A stretch of 64,000 nt of DNA, from assembly GCA_022559985.1 (NCBI GenBank), contig JAFJTR010000006.1, forward strand, positions 248,001-312,000. Direction: 5' to 3'. Below are positions 44,310-55,579 of the stretch, one piece after another (within the stretch, counting starts at the first letter, position 1; the number at the start of each line of letters is the position of its first letter). This DNA is from Parastagonospora avenae f. sp. tritici 18332-5 (lineage: Eukaryota; Ascomycota; Dothideomycetes; Pleosporales; Phaeosphaeriaceae). The translations under genes were made by a program, and so were the position numbers. The notes beneath the pieces were generated by a model. That model was not told the origin of the DNA. It did no database searches and worked only from the letters and a program-made list of their open reading frames with translations.

Positions 44310-46259
44310 ATGGCGCTTCCTCAACCCGCCCACGACTGGATTCCGGACTTGGACACGATAGACCCGAGCTACATGCTCGGTCCGTGTTCGCACACATTAC
44401 TCGGCCAGCTCCCTAATGAGCTCCTGGAAATCGTAATAGAATATCTCCATCGTCGCGACCTTGCTGCTGTTGCTCGCATTAGTCCAGTGCTGAGAGCGCT
44501 CGCCGAGCGTCAATTGTACCGTTTCCTGGAGCCGTTCAGCCAGGCAGCTGCTACAGACTTCCTTTCCAGTCGTAACAGCAGCAATAGAAGTTGCCGAGGA
44601 AACTACAGAGGTCGTGGTGGAACACGCGGTGGTGGTCTTGAACATCCCAAATGTCCACGACAAGACGGTATGGCACTGTACATGCTCTACAGAACAATTT
44701 CTATACGTCCAGACCTCTGCGGAATGATTAAAATGGCGAGCCTTGATGTCGTAAAGCGCGCTATTAGAGTATCTATCCCTTCTACGCGTATGTTTTCTGG
44801 TGGCTTGCCGTTCACCTCGAACTTGGACATGACCTTGTCCGAAGCACCTATTGTAGGTGCCTTGCTCCAACTATTACAGTTAGTTGAGAGGCTCAGTGTG
44901 CGACTCTACGACGTCAACTTCGTCACTCAATACGAACACGATAATTCCATGTCGGACTGCCTCAGTGAACGGTTCCCCGGATTCCTTAGTGGAGACACAC
45001 ATTCTGTGCCGTTCACAGGATTACAGAAGCTCAAAACTTTGCATTGGATTGGCCGAGAGTTCCACTGAATACTCGCAAAATCACCTACCTTGCTTGAGCT
45101 TACACTGTTATCCAAATGCCAGGTCCTCTCTAACAGTGCACCACACGAGACGAACGACAGCCTTCAGTTCCTCCGATACGTCAGCCGCTCTTCGATGTTC
45201 AGCCCCGGCGTCTACTTCTACAAACATCTGGGGCCATTTCTCGCCCACTTCGCTTCGCTTCAGCGTCTCGAATTGACTATCGACGACAGAAACGCAAACG
45301 AAATTTCACAAGACGACATATCCTTCGAGAATGACGGTGTTCTTTCACTTCTGCTTGAGAGATTGGACCCACTTTGATTGACCCTCAAGGATCTGACAAT
45401 CAAGTGTGTTGACACGGACTCTCAATCCAGCAATTGGCTTCGATTCACCCAGCCGGACAACTTCAAGCGTTTCAAAGTACTAGAACATTTACGTGTTCCA
45501 TACACGTGCCTGTTCGGCCCAATAGATGAGCAATGGTCTCACATCTTTCCGACACCCACATATCTTCTGTCCCCTTCGCGAAAGAGCCTCGCCATTTACG
45601 GACCAATGCTCAGCATTCTCGACTTCTGGCCCAACTGCGATACTTTCAAGACAAGATGCCCGCTCTGAAGTTCATTGAGCATTAATGCGGAAGGACGACG
45701 GGATACCAATACAACGAAATTGTGTTCGAGAACCACCTCCACCCAGCGTACTCCATCCTCCGATCGATAGACATTGATCTCCAGATTCGTTGTCGTGAAG
45801 TCCATTGGGATACACCCTGGGACGACTACGACCTCAAAGCACTCGATCTTGCTGCGTGGCAGGACGCGTTTGGTGCATTCATACCAGGTACAACATCAAT
45901 ACTATTTTTTCTTGGTGAACCATACTAACTTCAAGCAGGCATTAAGCTCGAGCCGCAGGAATATCTCGAGGACGACTTGGAAGACCTAATTCGGTATATG
46001 CACGTTGCCAAGCGCCCCCGCAAGACTCGCATGTCCAAACCCTCGTCCAAGCCTGGGTTGAACTGGAAGCCTTCGAGCTGGACAGCCAAGAAGCGCGGAA
46101 AACATGTCAAAACACGATCCGCTGTTCCAAGCAGCCGTACACGCCAACGTCGGGCGTGTGGTGAAGCCAGACGTCGAGCATGTGTTGGACTCTGATAGAA
46201 CATGGGACGGTAATGAGGAGGGTTGGGGGGATCCTAATGGGCATGTGTCAGTGTGGTGA
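44310..46259 (+). pseudogene. Decayed F-box-type gene, copy 1
   Basis: The 5' part encodes an F-box (LLGQLPNELLEIVIEYL, then LAAVARISPVLRALAERQLY) and is open to TGA at 45066-45068. The same frame resumes at once with LAKSPTLLELTLLSKC, stops at TGA 45375-45377, resumes with LTLKDLTIKCVD, then shifts frame near 45650 and meets TAA at 45683-45685 before HPAYSILRSIDIDLQ and DYDLKALDLAAWQ. A plausible intron (donor GTACAA after IPG, acceptor before GIKLEPQEYL near 45940) leads into a basic tail, with one more frame change near 46100 before NEEGWGDPNGHVSVW and TGA 46257-46259. At least five disablements in one continuous similarity make it a pseudogene. Codon-scale conservation suggests decay is fairly recent. 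The stops are not of the TpA type expected from repeat-induced point mutation. Confidence 0.75.
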
Positions 46260-46652
46260 TTGGAGAGATGGAATTACGGTACCGATCATGAATTTATTGT
46301 TCGTACCTTCTCTCGCTTTACTCAAGTCATCTACCAGCCTGGTGTTCTTCGGGGTCATCCAACGATTTCTGAGGAGATTCTGTAAGATTTTGGAAGTTGT
46401 TGGCCGTTGCGATGCGCTCCCGCTAATTCTGTCGTTACGTGCATTTTAAAGGCGCGATTTCAAATCAGGTATCGACTTCAAGATTATCTGTTGCCTTGGT
46501 GGGATTCGTAGCTATTCGCACTGATAGAATTGAAAGCACCATTTGTATTCATTCTATCCCTATTGAATGTGTACCTAGTCAAACTTGAGCTTCGCTTGAC
46601 CGCCAGGCTGATCAAATATCATGTTATCTACCCACAATTAAAAGGGGGATAA

Positions 46653-47339
46653 ATGATATCAAGTCCTTCGGAACCGAAGACGGCTTTTCATGCCCTTGTT
46701 TTGATATGGACAGTCTTTAAAATCTTGGCAAGGCTTGCGTATCGCCGTGAAAAGCTGCCTGCTTTGGACAGGGTCCGGCTGATCTGCAGTTTTGACTACG
46801 GAGAACCCTACAGTGAATTCGTGTTCGACTTGCACGATCATGCAATATGGCGCACTTTGAAGCCAATCGGGGTGGAATTCACAGTCGAATGTTGCAAGGG
46901 TCATTGGGATCCATCATCGGGCGACTATGACCTCAATGCCTTGGACCTGGCAGCGTGGCAAGGCTCTCTTGGGCCGCCCATCACTGGTACGTGCAGCAAA
47001 CCACTTACCTTCAACATGTCATACAAGTACTGATACACAGCAGGCTTTGAGATGAAATTGCAAGAGTATTAAGAGAATGAGGAGGAAGACTACTTGGCAG
47101 AAATGGTCCGGACCATGTACGTTGCAAAGCGTTCGCGCAGCCCTCCCGCAATCAACACGCGACACGTGAGAGGGAAGTGGGGGAGCTCCTGGAAGTGGCA
47201 AGTGTCTAGTTGGGCAGGCAGGAAGCGAAAAGCAACGGCAAAGAACGACCCCTTGGTTCAAACTGCAGCAAATGCTGATTTGATGCTGAGACAAGCTAGA
47301 CCGCCATTAACGTTAGGGCACTATGGTATATCAAGGTAG
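46653..47339 (+). pseudogene. Truncated, decayed F-box-family gene, copy 2
   Basis: It covers only the 3' third of copy 1. The frame from 46653 contains LPALDRVRLICSFDYGEPY and HWDPSSGDYDLNALDLAAWQ, matching HWDTPWDDYDLKALDLAAWQ in copy 1, then an intron at the same place (donor after PPITG, acceptor near 47043). The next exon GFEMKLQEY matches GIKLEPQEY but is cut by TAA at 47070-47072. It then continues with MVRTMYVAKRSRS (copy 1: LIRYMHVAKRPRK) and KNDPLVQTAANADL. Truncation plus nonsense codon indicate a dead tandem duplicate. The F-box end is absent from the window. Confidence 0.68.
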
Positions 47340-47603
47340 AGTAGTGACGCGAATCTTCTTTCAGTGGTGAACAGTCTGAGCAAGATGAAGACACTGCATA
47401 AACTGAAAACATCGAATAGCAGCTAAGTCAGTAAAAATTGCACCATGCAGCTTGCTATTTTGCGACCCACAAGAAGCTTTTGTGGGCTTAGCGCAGTTTA
47501 CAGTGTTAGCATTAGTACGAACTGTGCCGCAATGCCCCGCTACTGTCCACAATAGTGGTCAATCTCAACCCCTACGACCTGCTATTTGTCCGCAACTTCA
47601 AAA

Positions 47604-48455
47604 ATGGTCTATGACCGGGATGTGGTGGTAAATTGTGTCAAGCGACATTACGAGCTTCTGGTGAAAGCAGCCTACTTTGATCCCGCAGAAGTCCTCTACC
47701 CCCCAGACGAAGGCTGGAGCGATGAACAGCTTGCTATCGACGTCCTCCGTGCTTTTCGTCGCTCAGAAGAAGTCATCGATCTCCTACGACATCTACCTTA
47801 TATCAAACAGCTAGATGGTGACGACAGAGACGAAGTATACCTCTACACCCAGCATCTTAGCTATCTGCGCGACGCCCGGCCTGTTAAGTCTTTGGATCCA
47901 AAATTCTGCCGACGGAAACAGCTGGCCGACGACCTGCTAATGCCAACTGCTGGGGAGTGGCCGGCTCAATACATTTCGTTAACACGAGACCAACATGCGA
48001 CATGGTGGGTAATCGACACTGCCAAAGGTTTGACTATGCTACGCGAACATTTAGACCACCAGAGGGCTGATATTTATCCTAGGCATCATACATGTGATAG
48101 GCACAGGCTACATAGAGCCACCAGAGGATGAGCCTTGGCTGATGGGGTCTATTCCGCGCGATATTCAAGAATATTTCGACGAAATCTACGCCGTAATCGA
48201 AGCCTTGATTTTGGTCCCTTGTCCGATAGGGGAGAAAAATGCGGTGAATAGGACAATTGAGCCGTGCTCGTGGGAGGTCGGAAGTGTATGTGTGTCTTTG
48301 CGAAATCTTACGACGCTTTACTGATATCCACAATTTAGATTGTGAATGAAACATTGCGCAAGCATGGCTGGCCTAGCAATTGGGATCGAGACGGGTACGT
48401 TCAGGAAGTCAGCGAAAACTTGAAGCAGACTAGCTGGCCTGTACCTGATGATTAG
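47604..48455 (+). CDS. Hypothetical protein, three exons, 247 residues
   Basis: Exons 47604-48027, 48083-48285 and 48339-48455; introns 55 nt (GTTTGA...TCCTAG) and 53 nt (GTATGT...TTTAG). Splicing joins DTAKG to IIHVIGTGYIEPPEDEPW and then EVGS to IVNETLRKHGWP, giving a smooth chain ending WPVPDD. The start ATG 47604 (MVYDRDVVV) follows AAAA; a TTG-led extension to 47586 is not used. Segments such as YPPDEGW, LRHLPYIKQL and WPAQYISLTRDQHATWWVIDTAKG look like the fungal-specific families of unknown function abundant in Dothideomycetes. No signal peptide, membrane span or catalytic motif. It sits in the middle of a decayed stretch but is itself intact under this model. Confidence 0.6.
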
Positions 48456-48661
48456 GGTTGAGGCTGGTACATACAGATATTTGACTGAGGTCCCTGGGCT
48501 CTTGTTCGACCGCAGGCATACACTTCGAAGAGATACACCACTTCCTGAAATAAGCAAGCATCCAACACAAAACCAGCGAACACTGATAACAGGGTTCGCC
48601 GTCGTTCGTAGAACTGGAAAGACTGTGGTGAACGGGACAAAAGCAAAAAGCTATAGTAAAA

Positions 48662-49281
48662 GACGACTTCTCGCTCCGGCCTACAGCTCAAGCCAAGCTT
48701 TTGGTAGCCTATCACTGTTTCATCGGCGTCTCTGTTTCCCTTGATATGGTAGTCATCTGCACGTTCCAGCAACGCGTCGAAAAGCTGCCAGTCGTGACCT
48801 ATTTCTCTCTGTTGACTCAGCCTGGACAACTTCCTGTTATCCGTCACACGATAAGCAACGTTTTCGAACACAAGCAGTGCCATCCTGCCGTTGCCTGGCT
48901 TGAATCCTGGGAAAACTTAGTTGCCATCCGGGTCATCGTTGACGACGATGTTGCGTAATGCAGCCGTTTCCAGATGAAAATTACGCATGAAGATCGCTTT
49001 GATGAGCTGTACGAAGTCATTGGGACTTGTTCGATACTTCTCACCTACGATGACATTGACAAGTTAAAAACTGTCATACGCGCACTCAGATCGATATAAA
49101 CGTACAAGATGTTGCGCTGCTGCCGCACGTAGAGTCTGACATATCAACAAAGATTATATACATCAATCCTCTCTTCCCTCTCTTCACCCTCGACCAGACA
49201 GATAAGGGAGATGTCAACCTGCTTGAGATTCATTCGCGGTAGCAAACAGGCGAAGATTTGCTGCTAAAGCTCAAGCGGTAA
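48662..49281 (+). pseudogene. Coding remnant of an unrecognised gene
   Basis: One frame reads RPTAQAKLLVAYHC...WLESWENLVAIRVIVDDD up to TAA at 48956-48958, continues in the same frame with MKITHEDRFDELYEVIG and LTYDDIDKLKTVIRAL, ends at a TAA near 49098, and a shifted frame goes on with NVQDVALLPHVESD, IYINPLFPLFTLDQ and GDVNLLEIHSR, a TAG, then QTGEDLLLKLKR to TAA 49279-49281. The amino-acid composition is protein-like through all pieces, unlike flanking DNA. I do not recognise the family. Two or three stops and one frame change point to a decayed gene rather than introns, as no good splice pair removes them. Confidence 0.4.
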
Positions 49282-50177
49282 GGTCTCCAAGGAAGCCATG
49301 ATCATGCAGCTAGTCAGGGACGTATCAGGATCGTAGGGCCATAATTCGCGAGAAAGTATGCGATTTGTCAAGTAGACACATTTGACGTTGATTTCTACAG
49401 TGCAGTCTTGGGGCGTTGGGCGGACGCCGGTCGTTTGTCGGCGCAGCTACTTGGCGTGACGGCATCTATGATAGGCACAGACAATGACCGTGAATGTGAT
49501 TGAATTAGAATGCCATGGCTACGTCCTACCAAGTGCAGCGATGTGTCATTGCCGATGCGGTAAGTAGAGAAGCAACTGTGTACCGTAGGTTACCGGTATG
49601 CCAAATAAGCCTCTAGGCGAGAAGCGACACCCTGGGCTTACGACGCTTCTTCCCTACCTCACCCACCATTGGCTGCATCGCTGCTTCTTATCATTGACAA
49701 GGTTCGCGACTGCGATATCTCCTCGAGATAGATATTGTAGTGGCATTGCTGCACCCTCGGCAACCGCCTCCATGCGAACGCGAGATGCATTCGACGTGTG
49801 CGACCTGAATCATGTATGCAAGACGCACATGTGCCACGAATGCTTTTTGGCATGTCGCCACGACTCTTTTGGCTAAAGTAAGTTTGATGTGATATGTGCT
49901 GTTATCGCGACCCGTCACGCTTTCTCCGCCTGCAGATTGTCGGCCGACTGCATTCACGTTACAGGGGGCGGGCAGCAGATCGAGACCCATCACCATGCGG
50001 CTGCGTTTAAGAGGGCTGCGACGGCCCTTCTGTTTTCGCCTCCTGCATACAAGCTTCTGTACATGACGAACTCGTTTTCTTGCATTCGAAGCAAGCGCAG
50101 GAACATCCAAATTGCGGCGCCCCCACCCTTGGGCCCGTTCCTAGCCTAACAGTTTCGAAAAATACTAAACACCAGAA
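49282..50177. other. Intergenic region, about 0.9 kb
   Basis: Promoter side of the NCS1 permease gene. No supportable gene, repeat or RNA was seen. Confidence 0.35.
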
Positions 50178-51831
50178 ATGGCTTTCCGCAAGTCTGACGA
50201 TCACGATGTAGAAAAAGAAGGAATGCGCGATAGCTCTTATGCCGAAGGAGGCGCAGTATCGGGGGAAATGTTCGTGCAGGGAGAGAGCCTGTACGCCAAA
50301 GTCCAACGGCTTGCTGGTCGGTGTCATGTAGAACAGAGAGGCATAGAAAGAGTGCCTGAGAACGAGAGATACGATAATTCGCTCCTCAATGTCGGGACTA
50401 TGGTGTGTAGGATCAATTCTATCCCGAACATGTGCAGCACTAATCCAATTCTTAGTGGCTTTCTGCCAACATGGTGGTGTCTTCTTTCGCGATCGGACTT
50501 CTCGCGCAGGGTGTGTTCTTCCTTGGATTCATTGACGCCTGCCTCGTATGCTTATTCTTCAACCTTCTCGGAATCATCCCCGTGTGTTACTTCTCCACCT
50601 TCGGGCCTCGGTTTGGATTGCGCCAGATGGTCCTCTCGAGATTCTGGTTTGGCTGGCATGGAGTCAAGATCATCGCTGTCTTCAACCTCCTTGCCTGTCT
50701 CGGGTGGTCTGCTGTCAACTCGATTGTAGGTGCCCAGCTGATCAATGCCGTGAACAACGATATACCTGGGTTCGCTGGTATTCTCATCATATCATTCTGC
50801 ACTTTGGTCGTGACTTTCTTCGGCTACAAGATAGTGCACGCATACGAATTCTGGTCTTGGATACCGACTACCATTGTCTTCATCATCGTCCTCGGCGTCT
50901 TTACTCACTCTGGAGCCTTTATCAATATCCCGATGGGTGTTGGTACAAGTGAGCTCGGAAGTGCGCTTAGCTTTGGTAGCGTCGTGTACGGCTTCGCGAC
51001 GGGATGGACGAGCTATGCGGCCGATTACACGGTGTATCAACCCAGTAGCCAGTCCAGAACAAAGGTCTTCTTCGCAGTCTGGATCGGGCTTATAGTACCA
51101 CTACTCTTCACTGAAATGCTAGGCATCGCAATCATGACTGCCACCACGATCGACGGCGGCAAGAACAAGTATGTAGATGCATATGATGCATCAGGAACAG
51201 GAGGCTTGCTAGGTGCCGTTCTCTTCGAGCCTCTCGGTAGCTTTGGCAAATTCTGCCTAATCATTCTCGCCTTAAGCATCGTTGCCAACAACTGCCCAAA
51301 TATCTATTCGGTCGGTCTTACCGTCCAGGTACTGGGCGGACGAGTCACTCAACGGGTGCCTCGATTCGTGTGGACAGCAGTCGGCACAGCCGTCTACATT
51401 GCAATCGCCATACCTGGGTACACACACTTCGAAACCGTGCTCGAGAACTTCATGAATTTCATCGGTAAGACTTTCCTTAATCGTCGCTACTGCTCAAGTA
51501 ACTCAATTCCCTAGGCTACTGGCTCGCGATCTACGAGGGTATCGCTTTCAGCGACCACTTCCTGTACAAGCGCACGATGGCAGCGTACGACCCGGCCATC
51601 TACGACCAGGCTTCTCAACTTCCACCCGGAATTGCAGCTGTTTTCGCATTCTGTTGCGGTATCGCCGGCATGGTACTGGGCATGAGTCAAGTTTGGTTCG
51701 TTGGCCCGATAGCGCGGAAGGCTGGTGAAGCACCTTTTGGAGGTGATGTCGGTTTTGAGTTAGGTTTTGCCTTTGCTTTTACTAGTTACGCGATCGCAAG
51801 GCGGGTTGAGTTGAGGTACTTTGAACGGTGA
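50178..51831 (+). CDS. NCS1-family purine-cytosine permease (Fcy2/FcyB-like)
   Basis: Exons 50178-50402, 50456-51464 and 51515-51831; introns 53 nt (GTGTGT...TTAG) and 50 nt (GTAAGA...CCTAG); 516 residues. The first join restores NVGTMWLSANMVVSSFAIG, a hallmark of fungal cytosine-purine permeases; the second restores MNFIGYWLAIYEGIAFSDHFLYKR, another. About twelve hydrophobic spans, with SRFWFGWHGVKI and GWTSYAADYTVYQP for substrate/cation sites and ALSIVANNCPNIYSVGL in span 8. The N-terminal 70 residues are acidic and cytosolic. It should import cytosine, adenine, guanine or hypoxanthine with H+ at the plasma membrane. The C-terminus ends RRVELRYFER. Confidence 0.92.
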
Positions 51832-51860
51832 ATGTACATTACTCACCGTACGATCAAGCA

Positions 51861-51980
51861 AGCATACGATAAGCTCCGGTGTCCCAGCCTAGCCAAAGCA
51901 AAGCAACGCAAGGTCCTCCGATACAATGAATCGCTTAAAACTTGGATCAAATCTCCGAAGCAGGTTCACGACGTCGCTAC
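51861..51980 (+). repeat. Direct repeat, unit 1
   Basis: About 120 nt similar to unit 2 at 52034-52155, 173 nt downstream. Shared exact blocks include CTTGGATCAAATCTCCGA (51941-51958) and CTCCGATACAAT. Several differences are TpA here against CpA or TpG in unit 2. Confidence 0.75.
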
Positions 51981-52033
51981 TATCAAGGTTAGGTACTTAG
52001 GACGATAGAGGTACCTCTGCACTGTTACAATCC

Positions 52034-52155
52034 AGCATGCGACAAGCTCCGTGTACTACTAGCTTAGCCTAAGCGCCGCAACGTAAGGTGCTCCGATACA
52101 ATCCATCGCCTGACACTTGGATCAAATCTCCGAGGCGAGTTCGCGGCATTGCTGC
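52034..52155 (+). repeat. Direct repeat, unit 2
   Basis: Partner of unit 1, starting AGCATGCGACAAGCTCC and containing the shared block CTTGGATCAAATCTCCGA at 52116-52133. No coding potential or terminal inverted repeat is evident, so its origin is unknown. Confidence 0.75.
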
Positions 52156-52693
52156 TACGACGATACTGAGCTTCCTTCTTCACTTCTGGCGCTCAACCAT
52201 CCACAACATACATTTTATACATCTAAACCTTAAACATCCATCTGCAAACCCATCCGACGTGAACACCTCCACATCCACACAGCCACGCCTCTATCCGACC
52301 AATCCCAAACATACCGCGGCACCCCGCCCATGACGTCTCCCAGGTACGCTAACCCACGCGCAATTCGCCGACATTTTCAAATCCCAAATCCTGGTTCGCG
52401 CTACGCCGGTCAGATCGACGCGCCAAGTGGACGGAGATGGGAGATCCCTAGATGTGTGGTGGTGCAGATCATTCGCGAAGCGGGTAAGGCGCAACGCCAC
52501 ATTTGAAGATCACGGTATGAAGGAGGGAAGATGGCGGCGGGAGATCTAAGAATCGGGCGATTCGTCGTCGAGGTGTCATTGTAGGTGTTATTGGGTGCGT
52601 GCGGATTGGGTGGTTTAAGAGGCTTGGGAGGGCCCAACGGTAGACTTCTTTGATTGTAGACATTCACTTTATTGTTAATTCTAATAGCAAAAC

Positions 52694-53712
52694 ATGCGTT
52701 TCTCGATTGCTTCTGTGCTGGTAGGCGCGAGTGCGGTGTCCGCTCAATCGTTATTAGGACTACCACTGGATATTGCAACGCTTCTTTCGAGTTTGAAGCC
52801 CGCTTCGGATAACGACCCACGTTTCACGGATTTCCATCCTCCAGGCACTGGCGATGTACGCTCGCCATGCCCTGCCCTTAACAGTACGGTACCATACTTA
52901 TCCAAACCCTTTGAATAACACGACTAACCTCCCCTAGCCCTCGCCAACCACGGCTTCATCCACCACGACGGCAAGAAAATGACCATCCCGCACCTAATCA
53001 AAGGCCTCGCAGAAGGCTTGAACATCGGCGCAGACTTCACGACTGTAATCGGCGCCGCGGGCCTCCTTTCCTCGCCCAATCCGCTCGGTGGCTCCTTCGA
53101 CCTCTCCGACCTATCCATGCACAACTTCCCCATCGAGCACGACGCATCCATATCCCGCCAAGACGCTGCGCTTGGCAACCCACAGCCCTTCTACAACCCC
53201 AACTGGCAGCAGTACATCTCCTTCTTCGCGGACAAGACACTGACCGACATCCCGACGGCCGCGAAAGCCAAGTACGCGCGGTATCAAGACAGCTTGACGA
53301 GGAACTCAGAGTTTGTGTACGGGCTTCGCGAGGCGGTGCTGAGTTATGGCGAGAACGCGTTGTATTTGCAGGGCATGGCGGATCCGATATCTGGGATGGC
53401 GAAGGTTGAGTATGTGCGGACGTTCTTTGAGCAGGAGAAGTTGCCGTATGCGCAGGGGTGGAGGCCGAGTCCGGCGCCGATCACGCTGGTGAGTTTGGGG
53501 ATTATGGTTGGGGAGTTGTCTGCTACGAGTCCGGAGCCGTTTGCTGAAGGGGTCAGGGTTTTGACGTAAGTGTTGATTGTGCTTGGTGTGGTTGCGGTTG
53601 AAGGCTAATGATCAGTAGTGATTCGTATAAGGATGTGTTGATAGCGACCGTTGGTGGATCGAAGGTTTTGGCTAACCTTACTGAGGGCATTAGCTCTGCG
53701 CTTGGACTGTAA
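52694..53712 (+). CDS. Secreted heme-thiolate peroxidase (chloroperoxidase/unspecific peroxygenase family)
   Basis: Exons 52694-52883, 52938-53565 and 53619-53712; introns 54 nt (GTACGG...CCTAG) and 53 nt (GTAAGT...AGTAG); 303 residues. Residues 1-18 are a signal peptide (MRFSIASVLVGASAVSAQ). The first join makes RSPCPALNTLANHGFI, the PCP motif whose Cys is the axial heme ligand. The second hallmark is IEHDASISRQD, the EHD-S motif with the acid residue and Mg-site contacts. A further Glu-containing helix (VEYVRTFFEQEKLP) and the conserved tail follow. The enzyme should use H2O2 for halogenation or oxygen insertion outside the cell. Length is close to short-type fungal peroxygenases. Confidence 0.92.
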
Positions 53713-53986
53713 TTGACAGGTAGTAGTAGGGAAAACGGCGAATAGTACTTTTCATCCCGATATCTCGGACAAAGAGCTCATGATGGTGAACTACTTCCAG
53801 ATTGCTATCCATTATCCCTTTAGTTCAGGGCTGCGGTGAGAATTCGGCAATTTAGCGGAGGCATCCAGATACAGGCAGTATCAAGCCTAAAAGCCGATCT
53901 CTATTATCGAGACACGCGCTTCAAATGTAAATCGCTTCATCCATTTCCAAATCACCAGCATTCACTTTCCACTTGATCTCTCCTCA

Positions 53987-55133
53987 TCATCTTCGAGACC
54001 CGTAATTTTCACTTCCAGTCGGCATCTCAACTTTTCCGTGTGCTGGCAGCTCCGCCGCCTCATAGTGCGCCATCTGGCCCGGCCCCGCTTCGTGCAGAAC
54101 CTTTTGCTCTCCACCAACAGTGGTATATAAAGTCTCGCCCGCAGTGCCCTTTCTCCGATTCTTCTTCCGCCTCAAAAGCAACAGCACACCGGCGAGGAGC
54201 GCGGCAGCACCGAGGAGAGCGCCGATTACGATTCCCGCCACGGCCCCTTTCGACAAACCACCAGAGCTGCTGGCTTGGGGTGAGGAGGTAGAGGAGGACG
54301 AAGAAGCGGGTATAGACGTGGGCGCAGATGTGAGCGAACTTGACTGCGAGGCTTCAGGAGTCGACAGCATGAGCTTGGTCGGCGCGTAGATATCCTGATT
54401 ACTTGGAGAATCGTAAGTTTTTCCGGGTTTTTGTTTGCACATATCGGCCACCGTGGCGAGCACTGTTTATTCTATCGTCAGATGCGCGGAATTGAGTCGC
54501 GAGAATCGTAGCACTTACCGTTACCCAGCGTGGTCAGCCCTGGAGTCTTGTACAGACAGTCTAAACATGGCTCTGCATCCTGAGTAAAGTTTCCAGCGGT
54601 ATCGCAGAAGTTGTAGCTACTTGGCGCGCTCTTGACCATATAATCGGCTGCCGTATAGAGTTTCGTGCATCTGTTGTTGCAGGTGGTGTAGATCGAGGAG
54701 GTGGAGATGTTTTGATTGGATTCTTCTCCGAAGCGACCAAAGAGACACCAGTCAACGACGCCGCGATTATTGACTGCAGGGATGTTAGACACGATGCTGT
54801 GTATGAGAGGCAATTCCGGCATCGCCCAAACGAAATAGACGTACACAAGAACCACCCCACGTCCCTCTCGTTCCAAGTGGTTTCTGCATATCCACTGCTC
54901 TTCAGACAGTTGTTACAGTCCCTAAACTTCAGCCCACTTTGCGTGCTATTGGCGCCCGAAACTTCCCAATCAAAACAGAACAAGTCGCGGTTGAACGTGA
55001 GGGAGTCGTCACGGGAAGATGCGTTGCCAGTGCGCGGATCATCGATGCATTTTGGTGAACATGGGGAGTCGGGTGAGACTTCAAGTGCGCAGGTGAAAGA
55101 GGTGAGGAAGAGCAGGTATATGGATGTGCGCAT
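53987..55133 (-). CDS. Cys-rich ectodomain protein with single membrane span (putative surface sensor)
   Basis: Exons 55133-54845, 54773-54519 and 54462-53987; introns 71 nt (GTACGT...TGCAG) and 56 nt (GTAAGT...AACAG); 339 residues. Signal peptide MRTSIYLLFLTSFTCAL, then a Cys-rich ectodomain with CSPKC, CNNCLKSSGYA, the join WFLFNNRGVVDWCLFG, TTCNNRCTKLY, FCDTAGN and CLDCLY, a Ser/Thr/Pro stalk, SSGGLSKGAVAG, one span (AGIVIGALLGAAALLAGVLLLL) and an RRKKNRRK stop-transfer with a 60-residue tail. The pattern 'C..CL..SG ... WFL.N.R..VDWC.FG' recurs in fungal single-pass surface proteins of unknown function. The start is ATG 55133; a TTG-led extension to 55145 is not used. It shares its stalk/anchor design with the broken gene at 24249. 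Confidence 0.82.
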
Positions 55134-55579
55134 GGTGGACAGCAAAGTTCTCGTTATTCGAGGGCGTCAAACCAGAGGTTGAGGATGTGTGCGGCATCCC
55201 ATCTACATAAATTCCGCCCCTATGGTGGTGGATTCCCAAGGCGTCCAAGATCCTCGAGCTTTAGCATTATTCAGCTGTGATCGTCATGCTCCGAGTTGTC
55301 ACAGCTGGGCGCAATACGGTAAACAAGGCCAGCCTCACGCTAGTAGCCTATTTCGGACGTGACTTGGTCGGATCTGGTTGTGATTGGAGCAAGCGAACCG
55401 GTGGTTGGCTGTCCGTGAGCAGGGGTTTGCGCTTCGGCAGTGGAACTTTTGTGCTCCTAAGCAAGCGCTGATATCCGCGATTGGGGGCCAAACTCAACAT
55501 AGTCTTGGGCCTTGGCTACGGAGTTCGCGACTCGGTCCGTTGCGATAGGTAGCGTGGTGCAGCGTTGGTTGTCCATCAT
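55134..55579. other. Intergenic region
   Basis: About 450 nt, promoter of the surface-protein gene and 3' flank of ATG17. No gene seen. Confidence 0.4.

Larger units (their letters stand above)
51832..52693. other. Intergenic region containing a diverged direct repeat
   Basis: No supportable gene. The left part holds the two repeat units listed separately. The right end is an AT-rich leader before the peroxidase ATG. Confidence 0.45.

Noticed and set aside
44310..47339. RIP as the cause of stops in the F-box pseudogenes
   Set aside because: Stops are mostly TGA and there is no strong TpA enrichment by eye, so ordinary mutation explains them better.
48452..48883. Minus-strand frame of 143 codons
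   Set aside because: Overlaps the plus-strand coding remnant that has better protein character; no domain or start context.
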